A DNA stretch of 64,000 nt from Neocallimastix lanati (nom. inval.) (GCA_016946835.1 JACVTC010000035.1:389001-453000); one strand, 5' to 3'; positions 12,655-34,702 are shown, numbered from the stretch's first letter. The notes: generated by a model from the letters alone, not told the origin. Numbers and translations are program-made.

Positions 12655-13687
12655 AAAAAAAAAAAAAAAAAAAAAAAATTACCGTTCCATTGCATTTTAA
12701 AAGTTTAATTTTCACTGGTATAATAATACCTTTTACTAATTTTATATCTAATTTAAAACTTAAACTGTTTGGTGCACCTGAATATTCCATTTCAATTTCA
12801 AGATTCTTAATAAATTTTATTATTATTATTTATTATAAATATTTTTTATTAATATCATTCTTAATATTGTTTATATGTGACTCATAAAAATAAATTAATT
12901 TTAACTTTATTTATAATTTATTTAATACAATTCAATCAAAATACATACAACTTCTAATTTTTCAGAGCTTGATTTTTTAACTCTTATACCATTAAAATGT
13001 GGCGTAACATCTCCTAAATCAATATCTGTTATTTCAACATTTTGCTAATATATATAAAATTAATATTATTAAATGTTGAGTTTATGCATATTTCATAATA
13101 ATAATAATAATCATAATAACAAATATTTACGATATAAGAATTATTTTTAAGTTTCCTAGTAAATTTATCATTTAATTTCTTTTTCATTCTTTCCTTAAAT
13201 TCTTTAGCCTTTCTTAATTCCAAGAAATATCTTGCAAAAAGAATATTTAACCATGTACAACTTTCTGTTGCTGAATTACTTTTTTCGTTATATTGAGGAA
13301 AAAGACAATTTTCTAGATATTCAACAATTTTTGGTGGCCAGGCTTCTTTATCAATATCTGAATCTGATTCCTTTTTTATTTCCTTTTTCTCATTTATCTC
13401 TTTATCCGTAACTTTATCATTATTATTTTCACATTTATTATTATCTTTCTTATTGTTTTTTAAATTAATTAAATAATTATATATATAATATATGAGATAT
13501 AATTCCGAAAACACTGTTAAGAATACTATAATATATTAAATTTCATTTTAAAGAATTAATCATATTAAAAGATAAATGAAAAAATTATAGTGATTAGTTT
13601 ACTTGTTCCTCAATATTAAATATTTATTAAAAATTAAGTTTTTTTTTTTTTATTACTTCCAAAAATGATTCCTAGTATCAAAGGCAT
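7608..13687 (-). CDS. SMP-START-GOLD lipid-transfer protein, eight exons, 1607 aa
   Basis: Exons: 13687-13657, 13513-13131, 13044-12949, 12805-12683, 12515-12270, 12080-10964, 10650-10063 and 9847-7608. All phases close, giving 1607 residues. Residues ~1-27 form a membrane helix. Residues ~92-293 are an SMP domain of the TEX2/Nvj2 type (TESCTWLNILFARYF, ITDIDLGDVTPHFNGIRV, and CNGTLL then FVNNPNPEFSIEI). Residues ~380-540 hold the N-terminal half of a START domain (FKGTFAVGMNPKSVYNIIT). A ~320-residue low-complexity, acidic insert follows. The START C-terminal half is at ~858-905 (GFYLEPQLGDPESCYLTVI plus a terminal helix). After a long Asn-rich linker comes a beta-rich region (~1275-1400) and a C-terminal GOLD domain (~1460-1605) ending GIYTFIFNNSYSIVTSKTL. 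SMP and START domains carry lipids between membranes, so a membrane-contact-site role is inferred. Unlike TEX2/Nvj2, I see no PH domain before the SMP. Confidence 0.85.
10651..10963. repeat. Intronic (AAATAT)n-type microsatellite
   Basis: Intron 6 of the SMP-START-GOLD gene carries an (ATAAAT)n run (about 10890-10936) beside AAATA-type repeats (10803-10850). Reading through it gives a false IF/FI-repeat tail to the preceding exon. The exon should stop at the GTAAGA splice site at 10963. Confidence 0.75.
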
Positions 13688-14435
13688 TTTTAATAATTCC
13701 TGTGTTCTATATAAAAATTATTTTCTATTTCCAGTAAAAAAAAAAATTGAAACTTAAATATTTCAAGTTGCTTTTTATATACTTGAATAATAATATATTA
13801 TATATTTCTTTTGATAATAAAATAAATAGATATAATTAAATATTAAATAAAAATATTATACATTGTTTTATTAATAATAAAAATTATAACTAGAAAAAAT
13901 TTAATAGAGTATTATATTTATATATCCATTATAATTAATAATATTTTGAAAGAGATATGGAAATAATTGAAATTTTAATTCTATATTTAAAATTAATATT
14001 GTGTGGTTGCTATGGTTGAATTTATAGCTTTTTTTTTTTTTTTTTATTTATTTTTTTTTTATTTTTATTTTTATTATTATTACTATTATTTTTTTATTTA
14101 TTATTTAGCTTGCTTATTTGATTGCTTGATTTTTATTGTTATTATTATTTTTATTTTTATCTTAAATAATTTTTATTTTTTGTTTTACTATAATAATAAA
14201 TTATAAATCCTTAAAAAACATTAATTGAATATTTTTTTATGAATTTAATTTAATTTATTTAAATGTTATTAAAAGTTTTATTATATAATCTATATTATAA
14301 TAATATCAAATATTAACAATTTCTTTAATTTTTTAAATATAAATGATTGTTTTATATAATGAACAATATTTAAATAAATAAAAAAAATAAGGATATAATA
14401 TAGAATAATAATAAAACTAAATAAAATAAAAAAGG

Positions 14436-14475
<40 letters not shown>

Positions 14476-15992
14476 ATATATTTTAATTTATATTTAATCT
14501 ATTTAAAATAGTTATAATATATAATAATATGATTTTACTTGATATCCCTTTTTATAAAAAAATAAAAAAAAATGAATATAAAAAAAATTTTATCTTAATT
14601 AAAATATTATTATTAGATATTAATTTTAATATTTATATATAATTATATTTAAAATAATATATAAAATTAAAATAAATAAAATTTTTATTTTAATTCTATA
14701 TTTATATATATATTTATAATTTATTATAATATATATTAAATATATAAAATTAAAATGTGGATAAAATTGCATTCATTTATATTATATTATATTATATTAT
14801 ATTATTAATATTATTATTACTTATTAGAATAAAATATATATAAAAGTATAATTAAAAATGTTTTTCAAATTAAAAAAAAATATATATATATATAAAGCAG
14901 ATTAAAAAATATTGAATATGATAATAAAATATAAATAATTGTTTTTTTTTAAAAAATAAATTATTTAGAGTTAAAGAAGAACTAAAAAATAACATACAAG
15001 ATAAAATGCTAAATAATAATCTTTTAAAATATAATAATTCCTTATATATAAGGAGTTGTAAGGAAAAAAAAAAAGTAAAGATGTATTGTAATATATTAAT
15101 ATTTAATTTATATTTAATATGAAATAAGATTTATAATGATATTTAATAATACATTTTATTATATATTATATAGTTTTATAAAATAAATTAAAAAAAAATT
15201 TTTTTTGAGAAATTATTTGAATATTTTAAATATTATTTGAGTATTTCAAAAAATATAAAAAAAAGTTATCATAAAAAATTATATTATATATATAAAGTAA
15301 AAATATTTAAAAACAGTTAATAATTAAATTATATTATATAACCCAAAACATTATGATTAATTATAAAAAGCCAATTGCAATTAAAATTTTTACTCTAAAT
15401 AAAAGTCAATAGTAAATTTTTATTATTTCATCCTTTATTTATAAAATAATAATAATTATTATTATATTATTATATTATATTATGATAATTTTTTTCATAT
15501 TAATATTCTAAAAAAAAAGAAAAAAAGTTTAATATTATTATTTCTTTAAAATCTAATGTACATTTATGCCCATTTTAATTAAAAACATAACATATAAAAG
15601 TAAAGATGAATGAATTTACATGATAATTTGCCTTGTCTATCACATTTTTATAAATTGTTTATAAATTATTAATAAGTATATTATATTTAAATTCTAAAGT
15701 ACTGTGTTTATTAATAATTATATTCAATATATGAAAATAAACAAATTTATAATATTTCATAATAGAAACGATATAGAATAAAAATATGAGTACAAAAAAT
15801 TATATTTTTAATTAGTAGTTTACTATAAACATTAAAAATTTGTTGTATTAATAAATTTTTATATTATTTTATAAAAATTAAATAAAAAATATATTATATT
15901 AAATATATGATTATATATGATTTATTATTTCCTAATAATTAAAATTTAACTAATTTTTATTTTAAAAAAATAAAGATTTTATTAAATTTAAT

Positions 15993-16023
<31 letters not shown>

Positions 16024-16333
16024 AAACATTCTATTTACTATAATTATATATTTCTAAAATCTTTATCATTTTTTAAACAATGATATAACTTGTTTTTATT
16101 TATTTAATAATCAGGAAGTACTCATTTTGTATAAATTATAATAAAATATTTTTTTTTTGATATTTTCCTCAAATAAATATATGTATATATTCTTATCATA
16201 TATTAATGATGTATTTTTTTATTTTTAGAAAAAGAATAATTTTAAAAATAGGGATTTCTTTTAATATAATATTTATTAAATATTATAATATTCAATATAC
16301 TATCATTGTTTTTTATGTAATAATCTATTAGCT

Positions 16334-16399
<66 letters not shown>

Positions 16400-17201
16400 A
16401 ATAATTAATATTAACTATAATTTCAAAAATTTTTACTTTATTATTATTATCACAATTGATGAATGTGATAATATTCAAGTTTATAAAAATGATAACAACG
16501 AAATTGAAGAAATTGAGGTTATCAATATTATATATAATCATTATTTTATAATTTTTAATAGATATATTGAATTTTTTTTTTTTTTTAAAAAAATAAAAAT
16601 AAAAATATATCTAATATATATTTTTAATAATATATATAATAATATAAATGTGTATATATATATATTAACATATATATATATGTGTATATATAGATATGAA
16701 AATTTTTTATAAATATAATAATGATTTTAATTTACATTTTATTTTTTCTTTTCAAAAAAATATGTTATTAACTAATTTTCATAAAAAAAAAAAAAAATAA
16801 TAATAATAATCAATTAAAAATTGAGTTAATTTAATGAATTTTAAATTATTTTATTAAATATAAATATATATATAACAAATATATATATTGTATTAATGAT
16901 TCATTTGAATTATTAATAAATATATAGAAATTTTATAAATCTTTATTATTTCAATTGTAATTATAATTTTTTTTTTATATTTATTTAACCTATTTCATTA
17001 GTAAATGAATAAAAGTTAATTTCATTATAAAAGAAGTTTCTTTATATATACATTTTCATATATATTTATATTAAAATGTTTTTATTAAAATTTTTTTACT
17101 AAAATTTATTTATCTGATGATAATAAACCAAAGTTAAATTTTTGTTTTAGTTTATTTAATTATGCTTCATTATATTTGAACTTTTCCTTAAAAAAAAAGT
17201 T
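13688..17201. other. AT-rich intergenic (3.5 kb)
   Basis: No convincing gene. Notable items are an A-tract (about 14437-14472), a T-tract of about 60 nt (16335-16393) and many TA runs. At about 16446-16510 on the plus strand a short open stretch reads TIDECDNIQVYKNDNNEIEE and is followed by a possible GTTATC splice site. It could be an isolated exon relic, but has no partner. F/Y-rich frames near 14003-14206 are translated poly-T. Confidence 0.5.
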
Positions 17202-21125
<3,924 letters not shown>

Positions 21126-21168
21126 AGTATAATAAAAAAAAATTATATATTTTAATCAAATAAATACT

Positions 21169-21206
<38 letters not shown>

Positions 21207-24200
21207 TTATTTCAAATATGTATATTAATATGAAGTGTGTATTTAAAATTATTAAAAATATTTAGTTTGTGTTTTATTTATTTAAAGTATATTATTAAAT
21301 AAATTTTTTGAACTATTTTAAAATAATTTGTTAAAAATAAACTAATTATATTAAATAAATGAATAAAATGGCTTATTGATTTATTTATTTACTTATTTTT
21401 ATTTATTTATTTATTTATTTTATCAATATTATTTTATTATATAATTGTTTGTTTGTTTGTTTGTTTAATTTATTTATTTATTTTATTTATTTATTTATTT
21501 ACTTGTAATAAAAATTGGTAATAATCATAACATTTTTATTGGTTCATGATTTTTTCCACGTTTTTTTTTCTTTAGTAATTTTTAGTAATAAATATATGGA
21601 AAAATTAATTCAAATATAAACATAATATCATGATATTAGGAAGAACTATTTATAAACTTTATTAATATAATAAATTTCATAGAATAAAATACGTATTTTG
21701 TTATTTTGTTGGTTGATACTACTATAATGAATAAATGGATAAATTATTATTTACATTATTTATATAAAGTTTATAAAATCCAGTCTTTCTTTTTTAAATC
21801 TATAATACAATTTTAAAGATCATGTACAATTTTATTCATATTATTAAATTATGTATATTTATTTATTATTTATATTTATTATTTTAAAATTTATTATTGA
21901 TTCATATTAATCTATATGTTTAAAATAATGACTTTTTATTATTTTATAATTTTTTTTTTTTTAAATTAATTATAATATTATTCACGTTAGATAAAAATAT
22001 TTATGGCATATATATATGTATTTTGTATATTGACCCCTGGTTAATTCTTTTAACATTTATCATTTCAGAGCAAGTACTCACTTCCTAACTCTGTTCTTCT
22101 GCCTATAAATCACAATTATAGATTTATATTAAGTAGGAAAAACTTTAAAGGCTTATTGAGAAAATTTATCTTGTATATATGTATATATATATAAAATTGC
22201 ATATTATATCTTTAATTATAATCAAAGTATTTGAATATTATAATTAACAAGTTTAATATTTATTTACATATATAATTATTAATAGTGCATTAATATGTTT
22301 TTGCAATATATTATTATTACTGTTAATCATATTGTTAATATTGTTATTTATATATATATATTCTTAATAATTTCGTGTATATCATTTTACAGTTAATAAG
22401 TATTTTACAGAAAGACTTCATTTCTTTTGTCTAAAGTGTTAGGTTGTCACAGTCACTTTATGTTTAATATAATAAAAATATTTTATTAATCTATCCTTTT
22501 TGTAGTAATTTTTAACCTTTCTTTTCATAATTTATATATTAATATTTAATATTTATTATTATTGTTGTAATTATTTATTCATTATTTATTCATTATTTAT
22601 TTAGTTATTTATTTTATCAATATATATTTTTTTTAAATATATTAATACTATTAAAATTCTATTATTAAAATAAATTTTATTTTTCTTTTTGATTTGTTTA
22701 AAAAAAAATAAAATAAAAAATTTATATATATATAATATGCAAACAATATATTTAATATTATTTTATTATTTATTTATTTATTATTATTTATTATTTATTA
22801 TTTATTATTTATTATTTATTATTTATTTATTATTTATTATTTATTTATTATTTATTATTTATTAATTATTTATTATTTATTATTTATTATTTGTTATTTA
22901 TTATTTATTATTTATTTATTATTTATTATTTATTTATTATTTATTATTTATTAATTATTTATTATTTATTATTTATTATTTATTATTTATTATTTATTAT
23001 TTATTTATTATTTATTATTTATTATTTATTATTTATTATTTATTATTATTTATTATTTATTATTTATTATTTATTTATTATTTATTATTTATTATTTATT
23101 ATTTATTATTTATTTATTATTATTTATTATTTATTATTTATTATTTATTATTTATTATTTATTATTTATTATTTATTATTTATTATTTAACTATTTATTA
23201 TTTATTATTTATTATTTATTATTTATTATTTATTATTTATTATTTAACTATTTATTATTTATTATTTATTATTTATTATTTATTATTTATTATTTATTAT
23301 TTATTATTTATTATTTATTATTTATTATTTATCATTTATCATTTATTAATAAATGCTCTTATTTATTATTTATTATTTATTATTTATCATTTATTAATAA
23401 ATGATCTTATTTATTATTTATTATTAAATATCTATCTATTATTTTATAGTACAATTGTATATTATCAATATTTTATTTTATATATATATATTTTTATTAG
23501 GATATTTAACTTTTTCTTTAAAATCCCAAATTAAATAAAGTAAAATTAAAAAGAAAAAAAAGATCATTCAATATGGTTTTGACCGAAATTTAGATTAAAT
23601 AATATATGATAAAATAAATTCTATTATCTGCTAAATACTTAACTTTAATTTTTAGAAAGTGCTAAATACATGATTATTTTTCTGGGAAAAATCTTTTTTC
23701 ATTATATAAAATCAAATTTATATTACAAATATATTGTATTGTATTCTATTATATTCTATTCTTTTTTAATAACTTCACAACCAGAAATAGTATTCTCTAA
23801 AATTCAAATAATTAATTATATAATTATGAGTAATTAATAATAATTTTATTATAAATAAGTGAAAATTAATGTTAAAAAATAGAAAAAAGAATTATTTCAA
23901 TGTTCTGTATTCTGTTTTATATTAATTTATTACAAAATATATATAATATAATATTTTATAAATTATATATTTATATTTATTTAAATATATTGCATTTATC
24001 ATATCAAATTAATTCATATATATAATAAAATATAAGATAATAGAGCCTTTTTATCAATTTACATTATTTTATTATTCTATTATTCATCCGATAATTATAT
24101 AAAAAAAGATAAATAATGATAGATAATATAATTAATTTTTATCATAAAATAAGATTTAATTATTCCTAATTTATTTATTCTTTATTAATAAAATTTCATT

Positions 24201-24528
24201 TAAAAGTCTAAGCAAATAATAATAGTTAATATATTAAGATTAATTATATATATATATTTAGTAATAAATAAAATTTTTAATTTAAAAAAAAAAAAAGTAT
24301 ATATATATTAATAATAAAAAGAATTATAGAAAAATACTTAAAATAAAAATATATAAATAAGAAAAAAGAACGTTTAATTTCAGTTTTTCTATAAAAAAAA
24401 AAAAAAATCAAAGAAAAATATTTTTATATTATAATATTATTAATATCAATAAATATATAATATTATTTCGTAAATCTTTTAAATATATATATATATATAA
24501 GTATTTATAAATTAATAAAAGTTATTTA
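21126..24528. other. AT-rich intergenic between divergent genes
   Basis: This region separates the 5' ends of DAHP synthase (minus) and the P-type ATPase (plus), so it should hold both promoters. No gene recognised. Two slightly GC-richer patches (22025-22110 and 22390-22460) match no RNA or protein I know. The central part is the heptamer array. Confidence 0.5.
22756..23440. repeat. (ATTATTT)n heptamer array
   Basis: About 680 bp of ATTATTT/ATTTATT repeats. Near the right end a segment of roughly 55 bp containing CATTTATTAATAAATG is duplicated (around 23330-23360 and 23385-23415). The long I/Y/L repeat frame on the plus strand is the translated array. Confidence 0.85.
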
Positions 24529-25740
24529 ATGTTGAATAGAGTTGATACAGTTGGTACTTTTACTGATGGGAAATCCTCTGTAGAACATCAAATTAATATT
24601 CATGTCAATGATCTTACTGAAGTTTCAAATAATAATGATATATCTTTAAAAGAGGTTCTTGCCGGCCTTATGTACGTTATGGAATATCGTATTAAGGGTG
24701 GCAGACTTCCACACTTAGATTATGATTTAATGAAACGTTTATGTAATGGTTTACTTTCAAATATTGGTCATTGTGAAAAAGAGCATTTTCAAAATATTCC
24801 AACTGAAGAGTCAGACATGGCTCTTCACTTATTTGGTGAATTTATTCAAGAAGGTAATTAAAAAAAAAATTATTTATTTCTTTATTATTTTATATTATTA
24901 TTTTTTATCACTTTTTTGTCTGGTATATAGTTTTATTAATGGGTATACTGTTCATTCTATGTAATTAATTAATAAAAAAAAAAAAAAAAAAAAAATAAAA
25001 ATAAAAGAATGAAAGGATAATTTTTAATTTAAAATAAATAAAAATAATAATTATTTATTGCTGTTCCGAGATTAAAATGGTCCATTTTATATTTTGAAAT
25101 AAGAAAAATATTTTAATATAATGATAATAATTGTTCAAATAAAATTTAATAAGTTTAATGCTTAATAAAGTTATACTCCTTATTCCATAAAAATTATTTT
25201 AGTTTATTTTATAAAATCCATATTATTACTATACATTTATATCATGTTTAATATAATATAAATAAAATATTAGAAAAAAAATAGTATTATGAAATAATAA
25301 TTTCATATATGTCATGTTTAATTAAAATAAGAATAGAAATAAAAATTTAGTAATTTGAGAGTAAAATATATATATACTTATTATTATTATTATTATTTTT
25401 ACTATAATTATTAATTGGAAAAAGACTTTACTTTTTTTAAAATATATATATAAATATATTAAATATAAAAATAAATTAAAATGAAATTTTTTGTATATTT
25501 CATAAAATATATTAAAATATTTTTGATTTAAAGGGAAATAAGAAAAAGTTTTAATTAATGTGTTAAATAAAATGATAATTAGGTATTATGGTTATTAATT
25601 AAAACTAAACAAAAAAATAAATATAAATATATATATGTAATAATAATAATAATAATATAATAATAATAATAATAATATAATAATAATAATAATAATAATA
25701 TAATAATAATAATAATAATATAATAATAATAATAATAATA

Positions 25741-25775
<35 letters not shown>

Positions 25776-25984
25776 TCTTAATATTTTAATAATATCAAAT
25801 CATTAATTAAAGTTTCAATACACTTAACATAGGTTAAGTTTAAAATTTATAAAATAATAGAGGTTTTGATTAGGAATTATTATTTTTTTTTATATATCAT
25901 TATATAATTTTTTTTATTTAATAAATGATAATTATAAATTAAAAATGTTTAATAAATCAAATAAAAATAATATTACTAATAAAA

Positions 25985-26015
<31 letters not shown>

Positions 26016-29000
26016 TAACTGGAAATAAAAATTTAAAAATATTTTATACTTTTTCTATTTAAAAATATAATAATAAAATTATTAATATGAATTAATATTA
26101 ATAGTTGAAGAATTCAGACAAGTTGTAAGAGAAGTACCAGTAACAGATTTAGCTTATGACTTAAAAATTCATAGACGTTGCACTTCTTCAGCTAGTGATG
26201 AACAAAAAAAATCAGCTGTAGCTGTTATCGGTCTTTTAACTAAAAATTTTACTGAATTTGCTGATTGGAAAGATTTAGTTAAACATGATGAACATAATAT
26301 GGTAGAAAAAGTATTAAAAGAATATGAACATTCTTTAGAAATTCCAGAAATGCCGAAATCTCCTGAAGATTTATTACCACCACAAAGTAATTAATTATTT
26401 TATTTTTATTTTTCTTATTTATTATTAATTATATTAATGTTATTAATATAACACTATTTTTGTATTTTATTTTAATTTTAATATTATTAAATAATTATTT
26501 AAATCTAATTTAAATATTTTAATATTTTTATATAATTATATTTACAATATTTTTATGTATTTATAAATATATATAATTTTACCGACATAATCATACTATT
26601 TTATATAAATATAATAATATTTATACTATTATAAAGGTTTATGGATTGATAGAAAAGTAAATGTTTTATTAGATATGTTTAAAGTTGATAAAGATAAGGG
26701 TCTTTCAAGTAATCAAATTGAAGGACTTCGTAATCACTATGGAACAAATAATCTTCAACCTCCACCTAAGCCGTCTATATTTAAAATGATCATAGAACAA
26801 GTTCGAAATTTTATGAATATCATTCTAATTATTGCTACTATTGTTGAAATTTGTATTGGTGAATACAAAGATGCTGCTGTATTATTTGTCGTTATTGTAA
26901 TTAATGTTGTAATTGGTTTTACTCAAGAATTTAAAGCGGAAAAAGCATTAGAAGCTTTGACATCATTAACAATTCCACAAGCTTTAGTTATTCGTGATGG
27001 TACCCAAGAAAAAATTAATTCTTCAGATTTAGTTCCTGGTGATATTGTTATTTTAGATGAAGGTGAAGGTGTCCCAGCTGATCTTCGTATTATTGAACAA
27101 TCCCAATTAGAAATTGTTGAAAGCATTTTAACTGGTGAAAGTGTTCCAACGGCTAAAGATATCAAGCATATTCGTAGTCGAACTAGAAAAATTCCATTAG
27201 CTGATTGTAAAGGTAACGCTTTCATGGGTACAGTAGTTGCTCATGGTCGTGGTAAAGGTCTTGTTGTTAGAACAGGTGAATTCACTGAAATTGGTAAAAT
27301 TAGTAACTCAATTACTTCTCAACCACAAGCAAAAACTTCTATTCAAAGAAAATTAGATATCTTAGGTAAATGGCTTGTAGTTATTGCTATTGTCTTATGT
27401 GTCATTATCGTTATCATTAATATATGCTATGGTAATAAAATCAAAGAAACTATTGAAATTGGTTTAAGTTTAGCTGTCTCTGTTATTCCAGAAGGTTTGG
27501 TAGCTGTCGTTACTGTTGCTATGGCTCTTGGTGTTCGTCGTATGGCCAAAAGAAATGCTATCGTCAGAAAACTTCCATCAGTAGAAACCCTCGGTTCAGT
27601 TACAGTAATTTGTTCTGATAAAACTGGTACCCTTACTGAAGGTAAGATGGGTACTTCCTTAATTTGGACGATTGATGATTGTGCATACACCTTCACCGAA
27701 AGTACTAATATGGATCCAAATAAAGGTACCGTTCAAAAATTAGCAACTGGTGAAATTACAGAAGAAAATTTAGTTACTGCTGTTGATACTGGTAAGACAT
27801 ATGATACTGCTGATGCCCAATTAATGGCTGCTATTCTTTCTGCTTCTCTCTGTAATAACAGTTCTGTTCTTCTTGACTCTGAAACTAATCAATGGAAATC
27901 CATTGGTGATCCAACCGAAGTTGCTATGATTGTTGCTGCTGAAAAAGCTGGTTTTAGTCGTAGTAGTTGGGAAAAGAATGGTTTTACTAAGCTAGGAGAA
28001 TATCCATTTGATAGTGAACGCAAATTAATGAGTGTCATCTATACAACAACTAATAATGCACCGGCTACTGGTGAAATTGATATGTCAGCAAATACAACAA
28101 TAGATACTGTTTGTCCAGTTCCAAATACTTCCATTGTTTTAGCTAAAGGTGCCCCAGAAGCCATTCTTCAACGTTCTATAAGTTATGTTCCATCCCTTAA
28201 TCCTGGACATGGTTCCTTAAATGAATTAATAAATGGGGAACAGAAACCTTTAACCAATGAAGCTAAAGCATTAATTGCTACTAGAAATGAACAAATGGCT
28301 GGACGTGGTCTTAGAGTCTTAGCTTTAGCTATTCGTAAAGTTGGTCATGAAGAAGCTCAGGCCATTGTTAAATCCGAAAATCAACAAGATTCTGAATCAA
28401 ATCTTTCCTTCATTGGTTTAATTGGTCTTATCGATCCCCCCAAAAAAGGAGTACGTGAAAGTATTACTACTTGTAAAAATGCTGGTATTCGTGTTATTAT
28501 GATTACGGGTGATCATGTGACTACTGCCTCAGCTATTGCTCGCCAGTTAGGGATTATTGATGCTGAAAACGTTAATATGCAACGTACCATGAAGGGTAGT
28601 GAATTAGATTTATTATCAGATGATGCCATTTCTGAACTTAAACCTTTCCCATCCGTTTTTGCTCGTGTTAGTCCAGATAACAAATTAAAAATTGTGAAAG
28701 CTCTTCAAACTAGACATGAATTGGCTGCTATGACAGGAGATGGTGTTAATGATGCTCCAGCAATTAAAAAAGCTGATGTTGGTATTGCTATGGGTATAGG
28801 TGGTACTGAAATTACTAAACAAGCTGCAGATATTGTTTTAGCTGATGATAATTTCTCAACAATTGTTGAAGCTATTCGTGAAGGTAGAAGAGTTTATGAT
28901 AATATTTTAAAATTTATTGTCTATCTTTTAAGTTGTAACTCTGCTGAAATTCAGTTAATGATGATATGTACTATTTTCAACATTCCTTTACCATTCACTA

Positions 29001-29599
29001 CGATCATGATTTTATGGGCTAATATTATTGCAGATGTTCCACCAGCTACTGCTCTCGGTTTAGAACCACCGGAACATGATGTAATGGAACGTTATCCAAA
29101 TGATCCTCAAAGTGGTATCTTAAATATTAGAACAACTATAGCTGCTGTTCTTCAAGGTACCATTCAAGCTGGTGTTTCTTTTGTTCTTTATATGATCGCT
29201 AAAGAAACAAAAATTTTAGGAGATGCTGAAACTAAACACGTATGTACACAATTTCAATATGCTCAAACAGTTGCCTTCGCTGCTTTAATTACCCTACAAT
29301 TAATTCAAGCATTCCATAGCAGAAGTGTTTATACTAGTGTTTTCAAAACTGGTATTCTTGAAAATAAATGGTTAGTCTATGCAAATATTTTATCATTTGT
29401 GTTAATGTTAATTGGTATCTATGTTCCAGGAATTTCTGACTTTTTAGAAAATTATGATATCTTCTGGCAAGCTTGGTTAGGTATTATTATTGGTTTAATT
29501 GTTCAATTAGTTATTATAGAATTATTAAAAGCTTATTTGAGACGTTATGAACATAAAGTAAACTTAAAAAAGAAACAAAGATTCTTAGAAAATGTTTAA
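24529..29599 (+). CDS. Type II P-type cation-transporting ATPase, three exons, 1189 aa
   Basis: An ATP-driven cation pump of the PacL/SPCA/SERCA-like type II group, presumably moving Ca2+ or another small cation. Exons 24529-24853, 26105-26386 and 26637-29599 join in phase. Residues ~1-205 are an acidic helical extension I do not recognise. The pump starts near residue 205 (KVNVLLDMF... KGLSSNQIEGL). Visible motifs: LTGESVPT of the actuator domain (TGES 368-371), VIPEGL of helix M4 (PEGL 487-490), the phosphorylated Asp in CSDKTGT (D530) and the hinge MTGDGVNDAP (from 901). Helix M5 keeps N and E in CNSAEIQ. Helix M6 reads WANIIADVPPATALG, keeping N and D. M4 has PEGLV where SERCA and PMR1 have PEGLP. 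The last exon holds the whole catalytic core without introns. The exact substrate cannot be settled from the motifs. Confidence 0.9.
25639..25775. repeat. Interrupted (AAT)n array in ATPase intron 1
   Basis: TAA triplets are interrupted by ATAA at nearly regular and slowly increasing spacing, inside the 1.25-kb first intron of the ATPase gene (24854-26104). Confidence 0.8.
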
Positions 29600-29742
29600 A
29601 TAATTCTTCAGAACTGAAGAAAAGAAATTCAAATATATTCAAATATATATGAAAATAATAATAATAATATGATTATTATTATTATTATTTTATTATTATC
29701 ATAATATTTTATTTTAAATTAAGAGATAGAAAATTAATAATA

Positions 29743-29776
<34 letters not shown>

Positions 29777-30203
29777 AATTGTAATAATAATTTTTATTTT
29801 ATATTATATAGTATTGTATAAAAAGAATTTTTAAATAAGATTATAGATATAAAACAATTTAATATAAGTAGTTTTCAGATAATATATTCATCATTTTTAT
29901 ATATATATATATATATTTTATTATAATTTTTTTTATAACTTATATAAAAGGTCTATTATATTAATTTATTTATTAATTTAATTTTATAAAATAGAGATAT
30001 TACAAAATCTCTACATATTTATTTTTTATATTTATTTATAATTTATTTATAAATACTTTTTTATATGTTTAATACTAATAATTAATATTCCTTTTTTTTT
30101 TTTTTTTTTTTAACAAAAATAATTATAAATTTTTTTTACTATTTTACTATTAATTTGAAAAATAATAAATTACAATAACGCGAAGCAAAATAAGATAAAA
30201 TAA

Positions 30204-30244
<41 letters not shown>

Positions 30245-30429
30245 TATTCTCTTTTTTCGTATTCTTTGATGATAATATCTTATATATATGTTTATTTATT
30301 TTTTACATATGTTGTATATAAAATTTAAATAATAAAATTAAAGGCTTCCCAATTATAGTTTATATATATATATTATTTTAAAAATAAAAATATTATTATC
30401 ATCATCAATATTATTATTTATATTGATCA
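29600..30429. other. Convergent intergenic region
   Basis: It lies between the 3' ends of the ATPase (plus) and the coiled-coil gene (minus). It holds poly-A (29757-29778 and 30206-30241) and poly-T tracts only. No gene recognised. Confidence 0.6.

Positions 30430-34702
<4,273 letters not shown>

Noticed and set aside
22891-23190. Repeat protein of I/Y/L
   Set aside because: Translated ATTATTT array, with no start context and no non-repeat sequence.
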